DNA from: Pirellulales bacterium
GTDB taxonomy: Bacteria > Planctomycetota > Planctomycetia > Pirellulales > UBA1268
Direction of reading: 5' to 3'
Assembly: GCA_017853835.1 (NCBI GenBank)
Contig: JAFMIU010000003.1
Coordinates: 1-41,071 of the forward strand
DNA length: 41,071 bases
Shown: in pieces, positions 10,943 through 19,227 of the stretch
Position numbering within the stretch: position 1 is the first letter of the stretch
How the letters are laid out: every line of letters starts with the position of its first letter
Notes under the pieces: generated by a model
What the model was told of the DNA's origin: nothing
The model's input: only the letters and a program-made list of their open reading frames with translations
Databases searched by the model: none
Made by a program: the position numbers and the translations under genes

Positions 10943-12080
10943 TTCGCGATACCTGTTCGCGATCGTGCTGCAAGGCACTGACGCACTCCGGATCGAGCTG
11001 CCCCGCCGCGGCCATCGTCGTGAGCATGACAAACGCGTCTTCGAGCGGCCACGGCTGCTTGTAGTCGCGGCGGCTCGTGAGGGCGTCGAAGATGTCGGCC
11101 ACGGTGGCGATCCGGGCCTCCAGCGGAATGTCGTGCCCACGCAGTCCGTGAGGGTAACCGCTACCGTCGAGAAACTCGTGATGACTGGCGACGATATTCC
11201 TGAGCACGTCGATGCCCGCGAGATGACCGAGCCGGAAATTCTCGATGAGCGTATCCACGATCTGCACCCCGAGGTCGACGTGTGTCTTCATGATTTCACG
11301 TTCTTCAAACGTCAAGACGGCAGGCTTGTGCAGGATCGAGTCGGGAATGCCGACCTTGCCGATGTCATGGAGACCCGCAAAGAGAAAAACCTGCTCGACA
11401 TACTCGTCGGGCAGCGTGTGCGTGTGGGCAAGGTGCCGTGCGATAAGCCTCGCGTACCGTGCGATGCGGTCAAGATGTGCACCCGTTTCGATGTCCCGCA
11501 AGGCGGCGAAATCTTTTGCCACCCGGATCGACCCGACCAGTGCCCTGGCCGCCGTGAGTTCCTGGCTGAGCATCAACCTGGCCAGATTGACATAGACCTC
11601 GAGCCGCTCGATCACATCCTTGGTAAACGCTCCGGGACGGAGCGAATCCATGAAGAGAAACCCCTGAAACACCTCCTGGTCGAAGAGCGGCACGGTGTAC
11701 GACGACCGAAACCCCGCCGCGCGAATGTGCGACGCATGGGCACTCGGGCCCGGGGCCTGAACTGGAATGTCGTCCAGCACGCGACGCGATCGCGTCTGGA
11801 CCAGTTCCGACAGGCTCGGGCTCGAGGCGAGTGGATACTCGTATCCCCGCAGTGGCTTCCCCGCGATCGTTGAGTCCACAAACGTTCGCAGGGCATCCGT
11901 CTCGGGGTCGTAGATCACGCACGCCATCTGATCCACCTCGGGCACGGTCAGCACCAGCTGGCGATGCAGGCTGCCGATCCGATCGGTCAACGAATCTCCA
12001 TCCTCGTCCAGCATCGGGACGAGCCGTGGCTTCGTGCCATGATCAGACGCTGCATCCATGTCGATTACGATGTCCCGCAT
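10917..12080 (-). CDS. GAF-HD-GYP protein, probable cyclic-di-GMP phosphodiesterase
   Basis: Last gene of the c-di-GMP operon. HD-GYP domains hydrolyse c-di-GMP to pGpG or GMP at a bi- or trinuclear metal site. The N-terminal ~170 residues look like a GAF domain (VDQMACVIYDPETDAL to VPLFDQEVFQGFLFMD). The C-terminal domain has HDIGKVGIP (238-246), HH (300-301) and DGSGYP (305-310), so metal and signature residues are complete and activity is expected. No transmembrane segment is evident, which points to a cytosolic enzyme with a small-ligand or redox sensor. The ATG at 12080 overlaps the end of the GGDEF gene by 16 bp. An ATG at 12059 would start 6 bp after that stop. The tail overlaps the convergent CLC gene. 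Confidence 0.9.
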   Translation of the reverse strand: MRDIVIDMDAASDHGTKPRLVPMLDEDGDSLTDRIGSLHRQLVLTVPEVDQMACVIYDPETDALRTFVDSTIAGKPLRGYEYPLASSPSLSELVQTRSRRVLDDIPVQAPGPSAHASHIRAAGFRSSYTVPLFDQEVFQGFLFMDSLRPGAFTKDVIERLEVYVNLARLMLSQELTAARALVGSIRVAKDFAALRDIETGAHLDRIARYARLIARHLAHTHTLPDEYVEQVFLFAGLHDIGKVGIPDSILHKPAVLTFEEREIMKTHVDLGVQIVDTLIENFRLGHLAGIDVLRNIVASHHEFLDGSGYPHGLRGHDIPLEARIATVADIFDALTSRRDYKQPWPLEDAFVMLTTMAAAGQLDPECVSALQHDREQVSRIMNRYPEA

Positions 12081-13000
12081 GCCGCCGCAACCACTCGGTC
12101 ACGGCCGTTGTGCTTGGCAGCATAAAGAGCCGAATCCGCGCGGTCCACCAGATCGGTCGGCCGTTCGCCCGCGGCAGGCACCACCGACGCCACCCCGACC
12201 GATACGGTGACCCTGTCATGTCCGTTCCGTTCGCCAGCGGGAAACGCGATCTCACGCACGGTGCGCACGATGGTGTCGGCCACAGTGTGGGCGCCGTGGA
12301 GGTCCGTTCCGGGAAGCACCGCGAGGAACTCCTCTCCTCCCCAACGCCCCATCACGTCCCCCGGACGCTCACACGCGCCCCGGATCGCCGCCGCGACGTT
12401 TCGAAGGCACGCATCCCCCTGGAGATGGCCGTGCACGTCGTTGAACGATTTGAAGTGGTCGACGTCGATCATGAGCACCGACAGCGGCTGACGCTCCCGC
12501 GCACATCGCGCCCATTCCGATTCGATCGCCTCATCAAGATGCCGACGGTTTGCCAGGCCTGTCAGGGTATCGGTGCCCGCCTGGGCCCTGAGGACACGCT
12601 TCGCGGAGACGTCCTGCGCATGTTTGGTGAGCGCGAGGTCAAGCGTCACCTTTAGGTCTCGGGCCCGAAAAGGCTTGATGAGATAGCCAAACGGCGACAC
12701 GTCGAGCGCGCGGGCGAGCGTGGCCTCATCCGATTGAGCCGTCAGGAAAACGATCGCGGTGTCAAGAATGCCGTGTATGGCTCGCGCCGTCTCGACACCA
12801 TCGTCGCCATCAGCGAGGCGGATATCCATGAGCACGAGTGATGGACGCTGCTGTCTGGCCGCAGCGATCGCATCGGCGCTCGTGTCGACAATGCCGCAGA
12901 CATCGTAGCCGATGCGCGTGAGTTCGCACGACAGATCGAGCGCCGTGATTGCCTCGTCCTCGACGATCAGCACCCGGCGCGATGGCTCGCCTGCGTTCAT
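12065..13000 (-). CDS. Response regulator with receiver and GGDEF domains, diguanylate cyclase
   Basis: Makes c-di-GMP from two GTP, presumably controlled by phosphorylation. The receiver domain (about 8-125) has the acidic pair VEDEA, the phospho-acceptor Asp59 (LVLMDIRLADGDDG) and the Lys of LIKPF. That receiver subtype usually pairs with HisKA_2/HWE kinases. The GGDEF domain (about 140-305) has the active GGEEF motif at 221-225. An inhibitory-site R-x-x-D (RPGD, 212-215) lies exactly five residues upstream, so product inhibition is expected. I start at the ATG at 13000. A GTG at 13006 would overlap the kinase stop as GTGA, and either arrangement implies translational coupling to the upstream kinase, its probable partner. 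Confidence 0.92.
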   Translation of the reverse strand: MNAGEPSRRVLIVEDEAITALDLSCELTRIGYDVCGIVDTSADAIAAARQQRPSLVLMDIRLADGDDGVETARAIHGILDTAIVFLTAQSDEATLARALDVSPFGYLIKPFRARDLKVTLDLALTKHAQDVSAKRVLRAQAGTDTLTGLANRRHLDEAIESEWARCARERQPLSVLMIDVDHFKSFNDVHGHLQGDACLRNVAAAIRGACERPGDVMGRWGGEEFLAVLPGTDLHGAHTVADTIVRTVREIAFPAGERNGHDRVTVSVGVASVVPAAGERPTDLVDRADSALYAAKHNGRDRVVAAACGTS

Positions 13001-13002
13001 GG

Positions 13003-15879
13003 TCACACACTCCAGCGAATCATGATGCCCTTTGTGGAATCATACGCACCGATGGCAAGCGTGCCGCGGATCTGCCGAACCAACGATCCAATCAACTCCA
13101 TGCCGACCCCCTTCTCGGAGGAGTCGATCGATGACGGACCGGGGCCGTCATCTCCGACAAAAAGCTCGCAGGTGTCCCCGTGCTGCGTCAGTCGCACCGC
13201 CAAGACCCCGGCGTTCCTGCCGTGAAAACCGTGCTTGAGGGAGTTGAGAACCAGTTCCGAGGCGATGAGGGACAGGGGGACGGCCCGATCCACAGGCATC
13301 CGGATCACCGCGGCATCAACAGCGGGAGTGATATCACACCCCTCAGGCCTGTTCGACGACACCAAGAGCGACACCATCTCCCGGAGGTAGTCGGCAAAGT
13401 CGATGTCACCATAGCTGCCGGTGGAGTAGAGCTTCTCGTGAATCAGCGACATCGCCCGAATCCGCTCCCGACAGTCGAGGAATACCGCCCGCTCCGCAAC
13501 GCCCCCGATCTTCGACGACTGAATGCTCAGCAGGCTGGATATGACCTGCATGTTGTTCTTGATGCGGTGATGAACCTCCTTCAAGAGTGTTTCCGACTCG
13601 AAAAGCCGACGCTGCTGATCCTCCATCTGCTTGCGATCACCGATGCTTCGAAGAAAGGCACAGATACCCGCGCCATCGTCGGATGGCACCCTCCACGCCA
13701 CCAGCTCCGCCGGAAATGAATCGCCCTTCGTCAGGGTCACTTCCACCTCGCGGGGCTTCTCAGGAATCCAGCCACCCCCGCCGACCGAATCGACGATCGA
13801 GAAGTACTCGCCGTCGGGCAGACGCAGCTGCAGCACCTCGTCGATCGGGCGGCCGATCGCTTCCGTACGCGAACGACCGACCATGGCCTCGGCACGTTGA
13901 TTCCATTCCCGCAGGATGCCATCCTGCCCCACCTCGATAAACATGTCGGCCGCTGTCGCGAGGATGAGCCGAAGGCGGTGTTCCTTGTCGGCCAGCGTGG
14001 CAGCCGACGCCCGCCGCTGCTCATCCAGTCGTGTCGCCTGGATGAGCGAGCCGGTCGATGTCAGGAGCGTGTCCAGCTGGGTGACGAAGTCGCGGTCGTA
14101 TCCTCCCAGCCGGTTGGCGAGCCCTATCAGCCCCACGAGCTCACCACCGTAGTAGCAAGGCAACCCGACGAAGCTGTCCATCGGAGGATGGCCGTCTGGG
14201 AGGCCGCCACGGCGAGGGTCATGTGTCGGGTCGTTCGATATGACGGCAACGCCGGTAGTCATGGCCACGCCGAACAACGTGTGCAGGTTGCGAAACTCAA
14301 ATCCGCGTTCCTTGTTCAAGTCATAAAGCGCCCGCGTCTCGGGGCTCCACGAGATGTCGGTGAGCGCCCGTGTGTGCAGAAACGGCAGGCCGAGCGGATC
14401 CCGCTTCACCTCGCCAACAAACCCATACTCACTTCCCGTAAACGCGAGCATTCGCGAGAGGAGTTTTTCAAACACGTCATCAGCGCTGCCGGCAGAGATA
14501 AACCGTTCCTGACACTCACGGACAATGTCGGCGATCTCGGCGAGGGATTTCTCTCGGGCGACCTGGCGGAAGTGCTCACTTTGATCGCGGGCCACCCCGA
14601 GGTATCCCACCGCGTCGCCTCGCTCATCACGCAGTGTCGACACCGTGAGCATCACCGGCAACCGCTCGCCATCCTTGCGGACATAGGTCCAGACCTCCGT
14701 ATGAAATGGTTGGTCACGCAGCGGTCTGACAAACGTCGCGAAGCCCTCGATGGTTTCGCCATACTGCCTGCTGAGCTGATCACCACGCTCCTTCACTTCG
14801 ACGGGATCATGAAACACAGCCGGCGAGCGATGCCCCACCATTTCCGACTCGCTGTAGCCGAGAAGCTGTTCTGCGGCCGGATTAAAAGCGGTGATCGTGC
14901 CGTCGAGCTCTGTGGCAATGATCGCCACGCCGGCGTGCGCCACGATGGCGCGATTGATCGCGGTTTCGGATCGCAGGGCCCTGACCTCGCTGAGATCGCG
15001 GGCGACGGCCACAAACCCGACCGGAGTGCCCTGATCATCTCGACGCACGGAGAATGTCAGATGCACAGGCACTCGGGAACCATCGCTTCGAATAAACGTC
15101 CATTCCTGCCGCGCAACCGACTCCCGCACCACGGGAAAGGTCAACGCCTCGAACCCGCTTACGTGGCGTCGCTGGCTCATGGAAGCCTGCTCGGTGGCCC
15201 GGGCCAACTCGGACCGGTCCACGAACGACTCAAACGTTGCATGCCCAACCACATCCGAGGCTGAAAACCCAAGAAGCCGCTCGGCCGCCGGATTGAAGCT
15301 GAGGACCGTTCCGTCGAGCGCCGCGGAAATGATGGCGTCGCCTGCAACGTCGATGATCCAGCGGCTGACCATCTCCTCCCGCCGAAGCCGCTTGTGCTCG
15401 CCATCATCGCGATGGCGCGACGCGGCGACAGCGACGTATCGCAGCATCTGGCGAGCGATCTCTTTCAAGCTCACGCGCTGCGCATTCGACAAAACGGCTT
15501 TTTCGGTGGAGACGAGCACGAGGCTGCCGATGGCCTCGCCACTCTCGACACGAAGCGGCAGGCCTGACAGAGCGCAGATCTTCGGCCCGTTCCCAGCGCT
15601 CCCGTTATCGCTGAAGATTTCATCATCTGGGTCGGTCATCTCCACCAGGTCGGGTGACGTCGCCACGTGCCGGCAAAATGGCACGGCCCGGGCAGCCAGG
15701 TTTCGATCGTGTCCAATCCCCGCAACGAACTGTTCGTGAGTGCCGTCCGTCACGTAGACGACAGCGCATCCCACGTGGCCGAGGAGCGCGGCCAGCGTGG
15801 CCATCTCCGCGAACTCCTCGTCATGCCCCTGGAGTGGCTGGAAACTGTTCGCAGTGACCGACGGCGACGAAGCATTCAT
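13003..15879 (-). CDS. Multi-sensor PAS/GAF histidine kinase, HisKA_2 type
   Basis: A 958-residue sensor kinase with no convincing membrane segment, so probably cytosolic. Order from sequence: GAF-like (~25-150), PAS1 (~175-295, with FNPAAERLLGFSASDVVGH), PAS2 (~300-430, FNPAAEQLLGYSESEMVGH), a second GAF (~445-600) and PAS3 (~615-745). The HisKA_2 phospho-acceptor segment LKEVHHRIKNNMQV follows (first His of the HH pair near 767), then an HATPase with an N box (ELVLNSLKHGF) and GVGMELIGSLVRQI near the end. Paired PAS modules of nearly the same wording suggest internal duplication. The stop overlaps or abuts the start of the REC-GGDEF gene, which is the obvious phosphotransfer target. The gene follows the PilZ gene by 33 bp. 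Ligands are unknown; heme, flavin or redox sensing cannot be told from sequence alone. Confidence 0.9.
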   Translation of the reverse strand: MNASSPSVTANSFQPLQGHDEEFAEMATLAALLGHVGCAVVYVTDGTHEQFVAGIGHDRNLAARAVPFCRHVATSPDLVEMTDPDDEIFSDNGSAGNGPKICALSGLPLRVESGEAIGSLVLVSTEKAVLSNAQRVSLKEIARQMLRYVAVAASRHRDDGEHKRLRREEMVSRWIIDVAGDAIISAALDGTVLSFNPAAERLLGFSASDVVGHATFESFVDRSELARATEQASMSQRRHVSGFEALTFPVVRESVARQEWTFIRSDGSRVPVHLTFSVRRDDQGTPVGFVAVARDLSEVRALRSETAINRAIVAHAGVAIIATELDGTITAFNPAAEQLLGYSESEMVGHRSPAVFHDPVEVKERGDQLSRQYGETIEGFATFVRPLRDQPFHTEVWTYVRKDGERLPVMLTVSTLRDERGDAVGYLGVARDQSEHFRQVAREKSLAEIADIVRECQERFISAGSADDVFEKLLSRMLAFTGSEYGFVGEVKRDPLGLPFLHTRALTDISWSPETRALYDLNKERGFEFRNLHTLFGVAMTTGVAVISNDPTHDPRRGGLPDGHPPMDSFVGLPCYYGGELVGLIGLANRLGGYDRDFVTQLDTLLTSTGSLIQATRLDEQRRASAATLADKEHRLRLILATAADMFIEVGQDGILREWNQRAEAMVGRSRTEAIGRPIDEVLQLRLPDGEYFSIVDSVGGGGWIPEKPREVEVTLTKGDSFPAELVAWRVPSDDGAGICAFLRSIGDRKQMEDQQRRLFESETLLKEVHHRIKNNMQVISSLLSIQSSKIGGVAERAVFLDCRERIRAMSLIHEKLYSTGSYGDIDFADYLREMVSLLVSSNRPEGCDITPAVDAAVIRMPVDRAVPLSLIASELVLNSLKHGFHGRNAGVLAVRLTQHGDTCELFVGDDGPGPSSIDSSEKGVGMELIGSLVRQIRGTLAIGAYDSTKGIMIRWSV

Positions 15880-15912
15880 GACATGGGTAATGGGGAAGGG
15901 TGACTGCGGATC

Positions 15913-16341
15913 TCAAGGCGTCTCATGTCCAGACGCCTCTGCACCGGCGTTCAGGCCTTCCTCCCAACGGCGGTAGGCGGAATCGAGAAGCGTCCATTTC
16001 ACGGCTGGATCCACGTCCAGGAACGCCACGCCGAGCGCCCACCCCATGCTGTTCTTCGTGCGCTGAACCACCTCGCCGATGATCAGCCCGCTGGGACCAC
16101 CTCCCGGCGCCGAGAAATGAATCTCCAACACGTCCCGAGGCTCACCCAGGGGGTCCTCCGTTTCAAGGCCACACCCCTGACGTGACACGTTGGTGATCAT
16201 GGCCGAAACGGGCTCGGTCACCGTTTTGTGCAGTCGGTAGACGCACCTCATCCCGATCGGATACCGAATGCTGCGGCGTTCATCACCCAACATGGAACCG
16301 GTCTCCGTGGTGATCCGTGGCAGCCTGCCTCGCTGGCTCAC
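15913..16341 (-). CDS. PilZ-domain protein, probable c-di-GMP effector
   Basis: Small cytosolic protein of 142 residues forming the first gene of the c-di-GMP operon. The domain begins at about residue 20 with ERRSIRYP, giving the R-x-x-x-R c-di-GMP binding motif. NVSRQGCGL follows, which is the D/N-x-S-x-x-G motif. The remaining beta-barrel strands (VLEIHFSAPG, IIGEVVQRT, WALGVAFLD) are typical. It lacks any second domain, so it is a single-domain adaptor whose target (flagellar, exopolysaccharide or adhesion machinery) is not in this window. The ATG at 16341 is taken as start. A second ATG at 16293 (MLGDERRS) begins right before the domain and is possible. Confidence 0.85.
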   Translation of the reverse strand: MSQRGRLPRITTETGSMLGDERRSIRYPIGMRCVYRLHKTVTEPVSAMITNVSRQGCGLETEDPLGEPRDVLEIHFSAPGGGPSGLIIGEVVQRTKNSMGWALGVAFLDVDPAVKWTLLDSAYRRWEEGLNAGAEASGHETP

Positions 16342-16498
16342 TGCCCCTCCATCCTACCCCCGGTGGGGGCTCGAGGAAAAGGCAGCACGATCGATGCGTC
16401 GGTACTGCGGCGTTCGTTCTTCTTGATGGAACCGCCCCGCCTGAGGACATTCACCATGGGAACACCGTCTCCGTTCTTCGTCGGGATGCTCCACATCG

Positions 16499-17455
16499 AT
16501 GCCGCCCTCCATCCGATCTGCCGCGCCTTTGATTGTGACTGCCGGGCTTTCACCTGCCTGGCAGACGATCTTGCAGTTTGGTCGCCTGATGCCCGGCGAG
16601 GTCAATCGTGCGACCGCGTCCTGGCATGGCGCCAGCGGCAAGGTGCTCAACGTCGCGATCACCCTCGGCCATCTCGGACACTCCTGTCGTGCGGTGACCC
16701 CACTCGGATCGGCGGCTGCCGCGGCTGCGGTGAACGAGTTTGAGGCCCTGGGCATCGACCTCGCGGTGGTACCGACGGCGGCGGCGACGCGATCCTGCAC
16801 CACGCTCCTCGACCGCAGCACCGGAGCGACCACCGAAATCGTTGAAAATGCCGCTTCGCTCACTCCGTCCGAGCTTGACGCGTTTCTCACGGCCTATGTC
16901 GCCGCACTCGGCGGCGCCGCCGTCGTCGTGCTCTCCGGCTCGCTGCCCGAAGGAACGCCGCACACCTTCTATCACGATCTTCTCGCCCACACCCGGTGTC
17001 CCGCGATCATCGACGCCCGCGGTCCTGAGCTTCTGGCATCGCTGGGGCGGCGACCGCTTCTCGTCAAGCCCAACCGACACGAACTCGCACGCACTGTGGG
17101 CCATGCACTCGACAGCGACGCAGCCCTCCTCGAGGCCATGCAGGACCTCCAGCAGCGTGGTGCCGAGTGGGTCCTCGTCACGGATGGTGGTCGTCACGGC
17201 CATGTGGTCGGACCCGGTATCCGCTTCCGGATCACGCCGCTGACGGTGGCTCACGTGGAAAACCCGATCGGGTGCGGCGACAGTCTCGCGGCCGGTTTCG
17301 CGGCGGCCACTGCGGCGGGCTGCCCGCCCCGCGATGCGATTGTTCACGGATGGGCCTGTGCCGCCGCCAACTGCCTCACACTCCTGCCAGGACGCATCAA
17401 CCCCCTCGACGTCACCCGGTTTGAAGACCTCGTCACGATGGAATCGATGGCCTGA
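16499..17455 (+). CDS. PfkB/ribokinase-family sugar kinase, 1-phosphofructokinase/tagatose-6-phosphate kinase-like
   Basis: Cytosolic ATP-dependent kinase that phosphorylates a sugar or sugar phosphate. The substrate-site block reads GASGKVLNVAITLGHLG, matching the G-G-K-G-x-N-V-A motif of hexose-phosphate kinases with substitutions. The C-terminal signature is NPIGCGDSLAAGFAA, with the catalytic Asp in GCGDS. VLSGSLPEG and VKPNRHEL are further family blocks. Length 318 is typical. It is alone on the plus strand between the c-di-GMP operon and the acetylesterase. The rhamnose route often ends in aldolase chemistry on a phosphorylated ketose, so a role downstream of pectin sugars is possible, but no isomerase or aldolase is in view. 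I could not decide between fructose-1-phosphate, tagatose-6-phosphate and other substrates. Confidence 0.8.
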   Translation: MPPSIRSAAPLIVTAGLSPAWQTILQFGRLMPGEVNRATASWHGASGKVLNVAITLGHLGHSCRAVTPLGSAAAAAAVNEFEALGIDLAVVPTAAATRSCTTLLDRSTGATTEIVENAASLTPSELDAFLTAYVAALGGAAVVVLSGSLPEGTPHTFYHDLLAHTRCPAIIDARGPELLASLGRRPLLVKPNRHELARTVGHALDSDAALLEAMQDLQQRGAEWVLVTDGGRHGHVVGPGIRFRITPLTVAHVENPIGCGDSLAAGFAAATAAGCPPRDAIVHGWACAAANCLTLLPGRINPLDVTRFEDLVTMESMA

Positions 17456-17473
17456 GCCGAGGGCTCGTCCGCA

Positions 17474-18811
17474 TCAACTACCTTCGGGCTTCGCCTTCGG
17501 CGGCGGCACCGGACTCAGGGGCAGCACGACCGACTCGACCGGGTCGGGTTGGCTCGGGTCGAACGGCTCATAATCCGCCGCGAGGCGGTCGCGAAGCCCC
17601 GGCACAAGGTCATGCACCCCGGTTGCCACGATGCGAGCCAGTTCATAGCCCCCGTAGTTGTCGAAGTGGCTATTGTCCGACAACGCCTCCGGGCGGCCAT
17701 CGGGTGCGGTGCCGGCCGCATAAAACACGAAGGCCTTCTTCGAGCCCTCCGGGCCGAGCGCCGCATAGAGGGCGAGGCTCTTGGCATTCAGGTCGATCAC
17801 CGGCACATCCTGCGTGCGTCCCACCTGCCGCACGGCCTCGGCGAAGTCGGCCAGCGTCGGCGTGGGTGTGTCGCCGTCGAACCGGCGGCGCTCCATCGAC
17901 GTGACCAACACGACGTTGACCTTCAGCGCCCGTGCCTTCTCGATGTAGTCCTCGAGGTTTTTCGTGTACGACGTGAACGGCCCCGCCCCCTCCCGCTTGT
18001 CCTTCTGGTCGTTGTGGCCGAACTGAACGAAGAGGTAGTCCCCCGGTCTGGCCTTCTCCCAGATCTGGTCGAGGAGACCGTTGCCCCGGAAGGATCCGAG
18101 CGTGTCGCCCGATTGGGCGTTGTTCCACACCGCCACGCCCGGCTTGAAAAACCGCGGCAGCATCTGCCCCCAGCCAGTGAAGATCGCGCTGTCCTGATCC
18201 GTGACCGTGGAATCTCCCGCGATGAAGACAAGCACTGGATCCTTGGCGGGGGTAACCGTGACGCTGGCGACGCTGGGATCGGTGCCGTTGAACTCGAGCG
18301 TGAGCTTGCCATCCCAGTTCGCCTCCGGCTGCGATGGCTTACGCTTGATCCGCTTTCCCGATTCGAGCGTCGAACCCTTCACCGCCACCGTGAACGTATG
18401 GGACTCGAGCCGCCCAGCCGGCACCCTCACATCCTGGAGCATGAGCCGACGTCCCTCGGCCTTGACCGTCACCGCCGTCGGTGCGGCGGGGCTTCCCAGG
18501 ATCACGGTGACGTCGTAGGCCCCTTCGGGCACGGACACCGACATCAGAAACGGCTTCGACGACGCAAGCCCGTCGGACTGATCGCCCTCTGCGGTGCCGT
18601 CGTGCCAGGCGGTCACCGCAGGATCACCCTCGAGCCCATATCCCGTTTCGGTCGAGAAGCGGGTCGTTGGCGTGAGGGCGACGGCTCCCGCCGCCACCGA
18701 CGCATCGCCACAGTCGAGGTGCCATGACCGCACCTCCGCTCCCGGTGATGCAACACCCCACGCCCCCATGGCCAGCATCACCACCCACACACCAGCAGCC
18801 CGTTGCAGCAT
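17474..18811 (-). CDS. Rhamnogalacturonan acetylesterase-like SGNH hydrolase, family CE12 type
   Basis: Exported esterase predicted to remove acetyl groups from the galacturonate of rhamnogalacturonan I so that lyases can act. The 445-residue protein has a signal peptide (to about residue 25, ending in SPGAE) and an N-terminal beta domain (about 28-190). The SGNH domain follows with nucleophile Ser201 in FIAGDSTVTD, oxyanion NNAQSGDT, block III FGHNDQ (264-269) and the D-x-x-H pair in DNSHFDNYGG near 392. The ATG at 18811 is preceded by GGAG at a good distance (GGAGATTCATCGTA). A longer in-frame reading to 19288 exists but its extra part is remnant sequence, described separately. The gene is convergent with PfkB (18 bp gap). 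The N-terminal domain resembles carbohydrate-binding beta-sandwich modules in such esterases, but I could not name it. Confidence 0.88.
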   Translation of the reverse strand: MLQRAAGVWVVMLAMGAWGVASPGAEVRSWHLDCGDASVAAGAVALTPTTRFSTETGYGLEGDPAVTAWHDGTAEGDQSDGLASSKPFLMSVSVPEGAYDVTVILGSPAAPTAVTVKAEGRRLMLQDVRVPAGRLESHTFTVAVKGSTLESGKRIKRKPSQPEANWDGKLTLEFNGTDPSVASVTVTPAKDPVLVFIAGDSTVTDQDSAIFTGWGQMLPRFFKPGVAVWNNAQSGDTLGSFRGNGLLDQIWEKARPGDYLFVQFGHNDQKDKREGAGPFTSYTKNLEDYIEKARALKVNVVLVTSMERRRFDGDTPTPTLADFAEAVRQVGRTQDVPVIDLNAKSLALYAALGPEGSKKAFVFYAAGTAPDGRPEALSDNSHFDNYGGYELARIVATGVHDLVPGLRDRLAADYEPFDPSQPDPVESVVLPLSPVPPPKAKPEGS

Positions 18812-18905
18812 TACGATGAATCTCCTTCGGATGACGGTGATCGTACAAAGGATAGCTCGGTCCGTGGCACCTCGGCACAGGTCTTCCGGCTGATGGGCGA
18901 CCGGC

Positions 18906-19019
18906 GACATCGACACGACCGACGAGTCCGAGTTCCTGCGGATCGTCACGGTCAACACGCTCGTGCCGCTGTTGCTGATCCAAGCGATGCTGCCGCACCT
19001 GCGAGCGGCGAGGGGCTCG
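18906..19019 (+). pseudogene. Short-chain dehydrogenase fragment
   Basis: Thirty-eight codons read DIDTTDESEFLRIVTVNTL and then PLLLIQAMLPHLRAARGS. This is the central piece of a short-chain dehydrogenase: the alpha-4/alpha-5 region with the conserved V-N-x-x-x-P-L-L-L-I-Q segment preceding the catalytic serine strand. The Rossmann glycine motif and the Y-x-x-x-K are missing, and there is no start or stop codon of its own. It can only be a remnant. Its break coincides with a fragment on the other strand. Confidence 0.55.
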
Positions 19020-19195
19020 AAGACGACGTTGCGAAACGAGACCTCGCTGCCATGATCGGTGAGCATGAGGCGGCCACGTGTGTTCGCGCCGAGTCCCTGG
19101 CGTCCATCGAACGTGCTCTCGGCCACGCGGGCGTTCCAATCGGCATCCCCGACCGTCCCCCGCAACGCGTGGTGTATAACCTCGACTGGCCGCAG
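19007..19195 (-). pseudogene. C-terminal fragment of a DUF1080 (3-keto-disaccharide hydrolase-like) protein
   Basis: Read on the minus strand the segment gives GDADWNARVAESTFDGRQG and then RGRLMLTDHGSEVSFRNVVF. The final block matches the end of DUF1080 domains (x-G-x-I-x-L-x-D-H-G-x-x-V-x-F-R-N-I). Only the last ~60 residues are left. Its reading continues in frame into the acetylesterase leader by chance, which is why I do not treat that longer reading as one gene. DUF1080 proteins are very common in planctomycete sugar loci, so an older neighbour was probably deleted here. Confidence 0.5.
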
Positions 19196-19227
19196 ACGGG
19201 TGCCCAACTCCATCGACGGGATCCCCC

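Larger units (their letters stand above)
18812..19227. other. Gene-remnant spacer upstream of the acetylesterase
   Basis: This 416-bp stretch has no intact gene. It holds two recognisable fragments on opposite strands, butted together near 19007-19019 and listed separately. The region 18812-18905 presumably includes the acetylesterase promoter, but no clear -35/-10 pair was found. Confidence 0.5.

Noticed and set aside
13897..15264. Plus-strand 455-codon frame opposite the histidine kinase
   Set aside because: Antisense shadow; the minus strand has PAS, GAF and kinase motifs.
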